Origin: B16-G9 sp964400655
Lineage (GTDB): Bacteria; Bacteroidota; Bacteroidia; Bacteroidales; F082
Assembly (NCBI GenBank): GCA_964400655.1
Contig: CAYNVN010000061.1
Coordinates: forward strand, 1 to 15,774
Reading direction: 5' to 3'
Length of the DNA stretch: 15,774 nucleotides
This document shows, in pieces, positions 1 through 8,900 of the stretch. The position numbers and the translations under genes were made by a program. The notes under the pieces are model-generated. The model was not told the DNA's origin. It saw only the letters and a list, made by a program, of their open reading frames with translations, and did not search any database. Each line of letters opens with the position of its first letter. Position 1 is the stretch's first letter.

Positions 1-1386
1 CAAAGGAAAAAAGGCTGCCAGCGTGGTTGCCGTTGACGAAATAATGGGCATGGCTACTTCGCCCACAGCCTGCTTTGCGGCATCAAACAGCGGATAGCCT
101 CTGTCAACAAATCGGTAAATATTTTCGGTGACCACAATGGCATTGTCCACCAGCATGCCGAGGGCAAGGATCAATGAAAAGAGCACAATCATGTTGATAC
201 GGTAGTCGAGCAGCCCCATAATCATAAACGAAAGGAACATGGACATTGGGATGGCAAATCCTACAAACAGTGAGTTACGGGTTCCCAAAAAGAAGTAGAG
301 CACCAGCACCACAAACAAAATACCCATGATGATGCTGTTTTCGAGGTTGGTAAGCTGTTCCCTTACAATCTGGCTCTGATCGTTGGTGTAAGTGATAACG
401 AGGTTGTCGGGGATAACTTTGGTTTTACGGGCATCATCCATAATTTCAAAAACCTGATCGATGGTAGAAAGCAGGTTTTCGCCTCCTTTTTTTACTACCT
501 GCAGGGTAACCACCGGGTGCCGGTTCAATCGTGCGTAGCTGTCGGGGTCTTTAAACCCGAACTCCACTGTTCCGATATCTCTCAGATAAACAATGTTTCC
601 TTTTTCCGCTTTTACAATAATGTCTTCAATCTGTTTGGGATCCTGAAATTCACCAATCACCCTTACCGAACGGTTAATCTTGCCGATTTTAACCACGCCG
701 CCCGAAACCGACATGTTTTCAAACTTAATGGCATTTTCCACGTCCTTGTAACTCACTTTCATATCTGCCATTTTGTAAGGATCGAGGTTTACTTTCACCT
801 CTTTTTCGCTTACCCCCGTAATGTTTACCTTCGATACTTCGTAAATGGTTTCAAACTCATCCTTCAGGTCTTCGGCAAAATCTTTCAGTTCGGTGGTATT
901 AAAATCGCCCGACAGGTTTACATTGATAACGGGAAATTCGCTAACGTCGATATCGTTTACCACAGGGTCGGAAGGCAGGTCGTCGGGCAGGTCGCTTTTG
1001 GCTTTGTCAACGGCATCTTTAACATCCTGAAGGGCGTTTTTAATATCGATGTTGGTTTGAAACTCGATAAAAATGGAGGAGGCATCCTGTGCCGACGAAG
1101 AGGTCATCTTTTTTATTCCCTTTACCGATTCTATCTCTTTTTCAAGCGGGCGGGTCACCAGATTTTCCATATCCACCGGCGGATTTCCGGGATAGATGGT
1201 TTGAACCATCACCGTAGGGAACTGCACATCGGGGTACAACTCCTTGGGCATATAGATATACGAGTAAAGCCCGAAAACAATGGTAATGATGGTGAAAAGA
1301 TAAACCGTGTTTTTGTTGTTCAGTGCCCAGGTGGAGAGCCCGAAGTTGCGGATTACCTTATCCTGTTTTATTTCGTTGTGGTTCAT
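1..1386 (-). CDS. RND-family efflux transporter permease, N-terminal part (runs off the left edge)
   Basis: This is the inner membrane proton-driven pump of a tripartite efflux system. The frame stays open from an ATG at 1386 to the first base of the window, giving 462 residues of a protein that is normally about 1000-1050 long. The N-terminus is short and cytoplasmic, followed by a first membrane segment at about residues 27-46. A periplasmic pore-domain start follows with the family pattern MPKELYPDV, then YPGNPP and VTRPLEKEIESVKGIK. Membrane segments resume near residue 345, and TM4 carries GMLVDNAIVVTENIYR at about 410-425. This stretch corresponds to the AcrB region LVDDAIVVVEN, but the second Asp of the proton-relay pair is Asn here. 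The start lies 23 bp after the adaptor gene, without a clear Shine-Dalgarno. Substrate (drug or other compound) cannot be told from the sequence; an HAE-type exporter is more likely than a metal pump. Confidence 0.95.
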   Translation of the reverse strand, partial: MNHNEIKQDKVIRNFGLSTWALNNKNTVYLFTIITIVFGLYSYIYMPKELYPDVQFPTVMVQTIYPGNPPVDMENLVTRPLEKEIESVKGIKKMTSSSAQDASSIFIEFQTNIDIKNALQDVKDAVDKAKSDLPDDLPSDPVVNDIDVSEFPVINVNLSGDFNTTELKDFAEDLKDEFETIYEVSKVNITGVSEKEVKVNLDPYKMADMKVSYKDVENAIKFENMSVSGGVVKIGKINRSVRVIGEFQDPKQIEDIIVKAEKGNIVYLRDIGTVEFGFKDPDSYARLNRHPVVTLQVVKKGGENLLSTIDQVFEIMDDARKTKVIPDNLVITYTNDQSQIVREQLTNLENSIIMGILFVVLVLYFFLGTRNSLFVGFAIPMSMFLSFMIMGLLDYRINMIVLFSLILALGMLVDNAIVVTENIYRFVDRGYPLFDAAKQAVGEVAMPIISSTATTLAAFFPL

Positions 1387-1409
1387 CGTTATTGTTTTAG
1401 CAGGTTTAA

Positions 1410-2549
1410 TTACTTTGTACTAACCTTTACGCCGTCCGAAACATTGCTGTAACCGTCGGTAACAAGGGTGTCTCCCGGTTTCAATCCCGAAACAATTTCG
1501 GTTTGGTCTTTATACGAAAGGCCTGTTGTAACATATCTTTTAACAGCCCGCATGCTGCCCGACTCATCTTTTACCACGTAAACATATTTTCCTTTCAAAT
1601 CTTCTCGAATAAGGTAAGAGGGCACCACAATGGCCTGTTCGGTTTCGTAATCTTTAATGATAAGGGTTGCCAGCATATTGGGCTTGATTTTAAAGTCGGG
1701 ATTGTCAAGTTTGAATTCCACCGTAAACGTTCGGTTGGCCGGATTGATAACATTGCCGGTACGGGTTATGGCGGCTTTGATGTTCATACCGGGGAATGTG
1801 GGGAAAGTAACCGACACTTCGTCGCCCGTTTTAATAACCGGCAGATATTTTTCCGAAATTTTAGCTTTTACCAACAGCGGATTTAAACTAACCACATGTA
1901 TCAGCTGCCTGCCGGGAGTAGCCATTTCGCCAACCTTTTGGTACACCTCGTCAACCACACCGTTTAAAGGCGATTTGATAAACGACAGGTTGTATTGCGA
2001 TTGCAACGTTTTTAGCTTGCTTTGCAACGCTTCGTATTTATTACGTGCTTGCAGATACTGTAACTCCGAACCTATTTGCTTGTTCCAAAGTTCCGTTTGT
2101 TTTTTGTAGAGTGTTTCGGCCAGTTGCAGGCTGACTTTTACCTCGTTTATGCTTTTTTCGATAATCTCGGTATCGAGCCTTGCCAGCAGTTGACCCTTTT
2201 TAACTTTGTCGCCGTCTTCAACATAAATACGGGTTATCTGTCCGTTGGTTTGCGGGCTGATGTAGGCTTCGTTTTCGGCTTTAACCGTACCGGTAGCCAT
2301 AAAAAAATGTTCGAACTTACGAGGTTTCAGCTGTAATACGTTTATCCGTATGGCTCCCTTGTTTTTATCTTCGGGAGAAAGGGTGCTGAGCCGGGTTTCG
2401 AGTTCGGCAATTTTTTTGTCCAGCTTTTTTATCTCGCTTTTGTATTGGTTTATTTGGTTCCTTATCTCATCCGGTTTATCACTATCGCCGGTTGAAGAAC
2501 AGGAAAACAACAAAGCACTTATTAAAACGGTAAATAATATCTTTTTCAT
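1410..2549 (-). CDS. RND efflux periplasmic adaptor (membrane fusion protein), lipoprotein
   Basis: The adaptor links the inner membrane RND pump to the TolC-like channel. The first 17 residues form a lipoprotein signal with lipobox LLFS-C, the lipidated Cys being residue 17. A predicted coiled coil (about 27-57, rich in K/E/L heptads) follows before the core. The first lipoyl half is about residues 95-127 (ISPQTNGQITRIYVEDGDKV). An alpha-hairpin of about 127-190 comes next, then the second lipoyl half around FIKSPLNGVVDEVYQKVGE, a beta-barrel domain with FPGMNIKAAITRTGN, and a membrane-proximal domain ending in GLKPGDTLVTDGYSNVSDG. The 379-residue length is normal for the HlyD/AcrA family. 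The extra N-terminal coiled coil ahead of the lipoyl domain is slightly unusual. It lies 11 bp after the TetR gene and 23 bp before the permease, so it is co-transcribed. Confidence 0.96.
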   Translation of the reverse strand: MKKILFTVLISALLFSCSSTGDSDKPDEIRNQINQYKSEIKKLDKKIAELETRLSTLSPEDKNKGAIRINVLQLKPRKFEHFFMATGTVKAENEAYISPQTNGQITRIYVEDGDKVKKGQLLARLDTEIIEKSINEVKVSLQLAETLYKKQTELWNKQIGSELQYLQARNKYEALQSKLKTLQSQYNLSFIKSPLNGVVDEVYQKVGEMATPGRQLIHVVSLNPLLVKAKISEKYLPVIKTGDEVSVTFPTFPGMNIKAAITRTGNVINPANRTFTVEFKLDNPDFKIKPNMLATLIIKDYETEQAIVVPSYLIREDLKGKYVYVVKDESGSMRAVKRYVTTGLSYKDQTEIVSGLKPGDTLVTDGYSNVSDGVKVSTK

Positions 2550-2560
2550 GGTTTTATAAA

Positions 2561-3172
2561 TTATCTGAAGGTTAATTGCTTTTTATGATTCTCGAAATAC
2601 TTACGCCCCTTGTCGGTAACAATACCGTAAACGTGATAGTAAAATATTCCCGTAAACACCTCGGGCGACATCATCTCTTCGATGGTAAAAAGTCCCGAGT
2701 ATATCATCCCTTCGATACGCATCAAGGTGAGCCTGCTTATTACACTTACGTCGAGGTCGGCTCTGAAAAAGCCCTCTTTGATTCCTTTTTTTAGGTTTTG
2801 CTCCACCGATTCCAATATTTTTTGGCGTTTGATGGTGACGTAATTGTTGTAAATATCGGGGTAATATTTTTTAAGGTCGTAAATAAAGTTCGGTTTGTAA
2901 TCCAGTATCATTTTGATCTGTATCTTATAATAAACCAGCAGCTCTTCAATGGCGTTTAGTGCCTGATCCGACAGTGCGGAAAAGTTTTGTTGTTTGGTTT
3001 CAATTTCAACGGCGATGGCCTCTTTTACCATTTGAGATTTGTCGCTAAAAAACTGATACAGGGTTTTTTTGGATATGCCCAGATGCCGTGCCGCATCGTC
3101 CATGGTAATGCTTTTTATGCCGTATGTTTTATAAAGTGTGCATACTTTTTTAACAATCTCTTTTCTTTCCAT
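2561..3172 (-). CDS. TetR/AcrR-family transcriptional regulator
   Basis: This is a likely local repressor of the efflux operon in which it sits. The N-terminal DNA-binding domain (about residues 3-50) has the TetR helix-turn-helix pattern: ITMDDAARHLGISKKTLYQF, then FSDKSQMVKEAI. The remaining 150 residues are helical and variable, as expected for the ligand-binding and dimerisation domain; several Tyr, Phe and Met residues could line a hydrophobic pocket. The 203-residue length is typical. Only 2 bp separate the TolC-like stop from its ATG, and 11 bp separate its stop from the adaptor ATG, so translation is probably coupled. Its position inside the operon, rather than divergent or first, implies autoregulation of the whole operon if it binds the upstream inverted repeat. 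The ligand is unknown. Confidence 0.95.
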   Translation of the reverse strand: MERKEIVKKVCTLYKTYGIKSITMDDAARHLGISKKTLYQFFSDKSQMVKEAIAVEIETKQQNFSALSDQALNAIEELLVYYKIQIKMILDYKPNFIYDLKKYYPDIYNNYVTIKRQKILESVEQNLKKGIKEGFFRADLDVSVISRLTLMRIEGMIYSGLFTIEEMMSPEVFTGIFYYHVYGIVTDKGRKYFENHKKQLTFR

Positions 3173-3174
3173 TT

Positions 3175-4539
3175 TTATTGATTTTGCATTTTTGTGAGGA
3201 TGGCTTTAAATGCTTCGGCAGCTTTTAAAAAGTTCAGCGAAGCGGTAATATATTGGTTTTCGGCATTCAGGAATTGTGTGTGTGTGTTAAGAATATCGAG
3301 ACTGGTGGCCATGCCGTTCACATACTTTTGCTGTGTTTTGTAATAGATTTTTTGAGCTACGTTGCGGTTTTTTTGTTTGTTCTGCAACACGAGCATGGTG
3401 TTCAGATAATCGTTTTTCAGCGTTTGATACTGAAGCTGAAGTTGTGTAATCAGCTGTTTTTCCATCAGGTTGACCTGATCGAAGGCAATGCGTGCCTGTT
3501 TAACCTTTGCATCCCTTTGGCCGCCCGACAATATGGGAATGTTCATGGTAACTCCCCAAAAGGCGGAGAAATACCATTTGCCGTCGGTATTAAAAAAGTC
3601 CCAAGTGTTGCGTTGGGCATTGGTTCGTGCATTCAGATTGGCGGTGATGGAAGGCAGGTAGGCCGACCGTGCAAGATCGATTTGCAAAGCAGATATCTCC
3701 TTTTGTTTAAACAGCGAAGCATAGTCGGGATTTGAATGATAATCGAAATTTTGCAACAGCAGTTGGCTGTTTTTTTGTTTTTCGATTAAAGTGTTTATGT
3801 TATCGGTTAAAATAATGGTGTCGTTGCTTTCCATACCAAGATAGAATTTCAGGAAAGCGGTGGCCACCCCAAGCTGATTGGTAAAAAAGGTGTGCGATGC
3901 TTTAAGGTTCTCAACCAGCAGCTCCAGCTGGTCCACGTCGGTATCTTCGGCCAGGCCCGCTTTGAATATCTCTTTTGTTTCGCGGTATAACTTTTGGGTT
4001 GTGTGCAGCGTGCTGTCAACAACGTGCAGGGCCTCTTCGGTGGCCAATACATTGTAATACGATTCGGCTACCTGTTTTTTCAATGCCACTTTGTTTTTAA
4101 AAAAATCAACGTTGGTTTTTTCAAAATAGGTTCGGGCTGCTTTAAGGCCGATAAGATACTCGCCCGAAAATATCAGTTGCGACAATACGCCGCCCACATT
4201 GGCATTGTATCGCGTACCAAACTGAATTTCCACATCTTTGCCCGGATTGCCCATAAACTCACCCGGCAAAAGGCTAACGGGGCGGGCTATATTGTCGGTA
4301 TAGTCAACGGAGGCATTAATCTGGGGAAAGCCGTAAGCCATCTTCTCCCTGACCATCATCTTAGCCTTTTCCACATCTTTTTCCGAATTGAGCAAATTGT
4401 AATTGTGCTCCATGGCATAATCAACCGCCTGTTGTAACGTCATGGAAACGGTTTGTCCGGCGGTTTGGCTTTGTTGTGCCTGCAAAACCGGAAACAGTGC
4501 CATAAATACCAGCAACAATCCTGATGTATATAATTTCAT
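3175..4539 (-). CDS. TolC-family outer membrane efflux protein
   Basis: This is the outer membrane channel of the tripartite efflux pump and the first gene of its operon. A Sec signal peptide covers about residues 1-21 (hydrophobic core LLLVFMALFPVL, likely cleavage after QA). There is no lipobox Cys, so it is an unlipidated TolC-type protein rather than an OprM-type one. Two OEP repeats follow, at about residues 36-225 and 255-450. The first starts with TLQQAVDYAMEHNYNL, the classical OEP opening. The second contains SAYLPSITANLNARTN, PILSGGQRDAKVKQA and the closing YVNGMATSLDILNTHTQFLNAE. The 454-residue length is normal. The gene is preceded by a candidate promoter and operator and is followed after 2 bp by the TetR gene. 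Confidence 0.96.
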   Translation of the reverse strand: MKLYTSGLLLVFMALFPVLQAQQSQTAGQTVSMTLQQAVDYAMEHNYNLLNSEKDVEKAKMMVREKMAYGFPQINASVDYTDNIARPVSLLPGEFMGNPGKDVEIQFGTRYNANVGGVLSQLIFSGEYLIGLKAARTYFEKTNVDFFKNKVALKKQVAESYYNVLATEEALHVVDSTLHTTQKLYRETKEIFKAGLAEDTDVDQLELLVENLKASHTFFTNQLGVATAFLKFYLGMESNDTIILTDNINTLIEKQKNSQLLLQNFDYHSNPDYASLFKQKEISALQIDLARSAYLPSITANLNARTNAQRNTWDFFNTDGKWYFSAFWGVTMNIPILSGGQRDAKVKQARIAFDQVNLMEKQLITQLQLQYQTLKNDYLNTMLVLQNKQKNRNVAQKIYYKTQQKYVNGMATSLDILNTHTQFLNAENQYITASLNFLKAAEAFKAILTKMQNQ

Positions 4540-4562
4540 TGCATTTAAGTTTTATTACCGTA

Positions 4563-4570
4563 CAAAAGTA
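4563..4570 (-). promoter_or_regulatory. Candidate -7 promoter element of the efflux operon
   Basis: On the minus strand this reads TACTTTTG, which fits the Bacteroidetes -7 consensus TAnnTTTG. It lies 24 bp upstream of the TolC-like ATG. A weak -33 match (TTTC) sits 18 bp further upstream, inside the inverted repeat at 4588-4615. The promoter assignment is inference from consensus and position. Confidence 0.5.
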
Positions 4571-4587
4571 GCAACATTTATAACTCC

Positions 4588-4615
4588 GGAAACTATTTAA
4601 GTAAAAAAAGTTTCC
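4588..4615. promoter_or_regulatory. Inverted repeat, candidate TetR-family operator
   Basis: Perfect 7-bp arms GGAAACT (4588-4594) and AGTTTCC (4609-4615) flank a 14-bp A/T-rich centre. The centres of the arms are 21 bp apart, about two helical turns. The repeat overlaps the expected -33 region of the efflux operon promoter, where a repressor would block RNA polymerase. The regulator encoded in the same operon is the natural candidate to bind it. Symmetry and position are seen; binding is inferred. Confidence 0.45.
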
Positions 4616-4712
4616 ATAGTATTCATAGGTATGCTTCTTGCGTTATTATGGCAGGCTTCTTATGGATTGTTTGAATTGCAGTTTTTTTTAACTTTAAGAT
4701 TACAGAGTTGCA

Positions 4713-4747
4713 CCAAATAAAAAAGGCTGCCCCTAAACGGAGCAGCC
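4713..4747 (-). terminator. Rho-independent terminator of the GAPDH gene
   Basis: On the minus strand the stem GGCTGC/GCAGCC (4742-4747 with 4725-4730), with two further G-C pairs after one mismatch, is followed by the run TTTTTTATTT. It lies about 60 bp after the GAPDH stop. It separates this gene from the efflux operon downstream on the same strand. Confidence 0.8.
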
Positions 4748-4805
4748 CACCCTAAAAACAGCTTATTATGCTCAATATTACATGAACAAAAAGGGACTTT
4801 CTTTA

Positions 4806-5813
<1,008 letters not shown>

Positions 5814-5859
5814 AATATTACTTTTTTATTTCCTGTAATAAATCAATCTAACTTTCAGC

Positions 5860-5867
5860 TATCTTTG
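5860..5867 (+). promoter_or_regulatory. Candidate -7 element for the PPDK-like gene
   Basis: The sequence TATCTTTG is an exact match to TAnnTTTG, 93 bp upstream of the ATG at 5961. A second match, TACTTTTG, lies at 5895-5902. No convincing -33 element accompanies either one, so the exact start is uncertain. Confidence 0.4.
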
Positions 5868-5877
5868 TATGAAACTA

Positions 5878-5934
5878 ACAAGTTGTGTATTTATTACTTT
5901 TGTTAAATACCCGGCAAAGATATATACAACTTGT
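5878..5934. repeat. Long inverted repeat made of two ACAASTTGT palindromes in the gap/PPDK-like divergent spacer
   Basis: The left arm ACAAGTTGTGTAT (5878-5890) and right arm ATATACAACTTGT (5922-5934) are inverted copies matching at 12 of 13 positions around a 31-bp centre. The outer 9 bp of each arm (ACAA, one base, TTGT) is itself a palindrome, so the arms look like two operator half-sites for a dimeric regulator 48 bp apart. The repeats lie around both candidate promoters. Confidence 0.5.
5915..5922 (-). promoter_or_regulatory. Candidate -7 element for gap
   Basis: The minus strand reads TATCTTTG, an exact TAnnTTTG match, 101 bp upstream of the gap ATG. It faces the identical element at 5860-5867, so the two predicted transcripts would overlap at their 5' ends by roughly 35 nt. 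No good -33 element is seen. Confidence 0.45.
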
Positions 5935-5960
5935 CTGATTGACCTAAAAATAATACAATT

Positions 5961-8900
5961 ATGGACAAAAAATTTGTTTCAAAGGCCCTTGAAGCCAATC
6001 TTGCCGAAACCCGTTACAAAGACATAAAAATACCACCTAAATATCAGGACTTCATAAAGTTATCGGTCAAATACTATGGCATAAACAAGCGTGCAAACGA
6101 TTGCATAATTGAGTACCAACATCCCTTCTCGAATCGTAAATTTGTTATTGAACAGCTGCGCGAGATACTGCTTACCGATTACTGGTTTTATGTTGGGTTG
6201 AGCGATCCCGAAAAGGCCTTTTCCATTCCGCTGGAGCTTTTGCAAAACCTGTTAACCGAAGGTGAGAACCGCGAGCATCATATTATGATTATCAGAACCC
6301 TGTTGGAGTTTTCGCAGAAACTGATTAGAGAGGGACGCGATTTTTCAAAAACTTTCCGGTTTATTTACAGCACTTTTGAACAGGGTTTTAAAAACGATCC
6401 GCTGAGTTATATTGAGGCCTCCAAATATTTTAAACGATATCTGAAGGCATTCAACAGCGAGGAGACATTTAGCAATAAACGGCTTGAAATTACCAAATCC
6501 ATTTTTATCGCTTCCATTGACTACTGGCGTGATACATCGCAAATTGAGAAATGGCTTGACGATAAAAAGAAGTTGCTTACGGTTGACCATAAAACCATTA
6601 TCGACACCATTGGAGCTTCGTGGTTCGATACTATCCGGAAAAGGGCGGAATCAATTGATTCGTGGAATGAATTTGTTGACCGGATTCCCGATTACGATAA
6701 CATTGCCGACCGGTTTAACGACACCACCGACCTGTTTCCCACATTCATCGAAAAGTTTTATTTCATTTTTTATCTGTTACAGATTCCGGGCATGCAAAAC
6801 CATAAAGAGCGGCTTATTTGGCGGCTCAACAACATTTTGGTTCAAACCATGGAAGAGATCGACAAAACGGAGCTTACCTCTTTTATCGATCAGGTTTTTA
6901 ACTACGCCCGCGACCTGAAAGCAACCCATACCTCTCCCGTGCTCGACACCATGCTTACCCTGGGTAAAAAGGTGATTGATATTGATGACTCGGAAAACAA
7001 AGAGCTGCTGGGTTATTTCGAGGATAAACTTATTGATTTCGGTTTTGAAACGCCCGGGATGGTTTATGTTGACGAAAACTGGCAGCTGGATGTCAACCCC
7101 AATCACATTAAAAACATCAGGGTATGGCTTGAGCTTATCGAGTATTCCCAGTCGGATATGGAGAAACTTCTTTCCACCCTGATTGTTAACCTGAAGCTCG
7201 GAGGCATATTTATCAGCGATACCGATCTGTTTCAGCGCGATATCACTAAAATACTCAACTCCAATGTGGCACCTTATTATAAAAAGGTAAAGCAGCTTAC
7301 ACGGATATTCCCCGTCTATTTTAACGAGATAGGTGCCGAAGGCGAAATCCGTCAGGTAACCACCACCATGGACGAAATCTCGCATCGCGAAGACAAGCTG
7401 GTTCATTTTTTAAGAAAACAGGTTCATACCGAAAGCAATAACACCCTAATTGAACTTGCCCGTAAGATTTTTCGGTTTTGGTACGATGGCGATTTAAAGG
7501 CGCTGAAAAACATACTGCCCGAAAATGTTTACACAACCATCGACAAAAAGAGTAAATGGTATGCACCCATCCATCAAATGGTGGTAACCCTTTGCGAGAT
7601 GACCGGTAAAACTCCCGACGATTTGATAACCTCGGAGCTTAAAGATTTTGACAAGCTGCTGGAAAAACTGCCCGGTGATAATAACAAAGACAAGGAACGC
7701 CTGCGCGATATGGTGGCGCTGTACGCTTTTTTGAAGGAAAAATATTCGTTTGACACGGTTGACATCGTCAGGCTGTTAAAAAAGTACTCTTACCTCGAAG
7801 AGGAAAAGATCGACCGGCTTCGTAAGGCGTTGGATAAAAATGATTTTGAATCGTCGTTAAAGCTAATTTACAGCTTTATGAATCAGCTTAAGGAGATTAT
7901 TTTCGATCCGAAACCAAGCAAGAGCTGGGAAAATATCTACCACAAACGGCATATCGCCATCGGAATTCCCTCCATGTACGGTGTGTACCGCGAACCCAAG
8001 TTCGAGGCAATGGGACTTACCTTCAGACTCGAAAAGGTGGCCACCCAGCTAATGGAAAAGGTGGTTCAAAACATCAACCTCGACTATATCTCGGCCAAAA
8101 CACTGAAAAATATCCTTACCATTCTGGAGTATTTTACAGAAGGCCTTAACCTCGACGGTATCACCAACCAGAGTTTCGATTCGAACCTGCGAATGTTAAA
8201 GTACAGTTTAAGTTCCGACAGTTTTTCGTTTCATCAATACATCAATATTTTTCAATTCCTTGCCGAAGATGTTAAACGTACCATTATTAAATATTTTCTT
8301 AAAACGTACGATCTTCCTTTAAAGCTGGTGATACCCCGGATTTGCAACCCCGACGGCAAACTGGATAAAAAGAAAGAGACCGAGCTGATAAACAGAATGT
8401 CGGAAGAGTTTTACCGCGACATTCTGTCAGAGGCCTTTTTAATGCAGCCGCTGGATAATTTTGTTTCCAGAATTTTGGATTCGCTGCGAACCATGAACGA
8501 CAATTTCGATCAGGAGATGATCAGGGAGATTATGTCGTATAACTCCGATTTGATTATGAGCCCGCTTGATAAGGAGGATGTTAATATTGATAACCAGGCC
8601 TTTCTCGGATCAAAAGCCTATCATCTTAAAAACCTGACCCTTAAAAATTATCCCATTCCTCAGGGATTTGTAATTACCACCGAGGTATTCCGGCGGCACA
8701 AGGCCATTGTTGAGCATAACGACCTGCGCAAAGAGATGCACGACATGATTAGAAAGCATATAAAGCACATTGAAAACCAAACGGGTTTTTGCCTTGGCAA
8801 TCCCGAAAAACCGCTTTTGCTTTCGGTAAGGTCGGGAACGGCCATCTCCATGCCCGGTGCCATGGATACCTTTTTAAATGTGGGCATGAACGACGAAATT

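Noticed and set aside
517..1452. 311-codon open frame on the plus strand
   Set aside because: It is antisense to the RND permease, which has continuous family motifs; the composition of the plus-strand product is unlike a real protein and has no recognisable domain.
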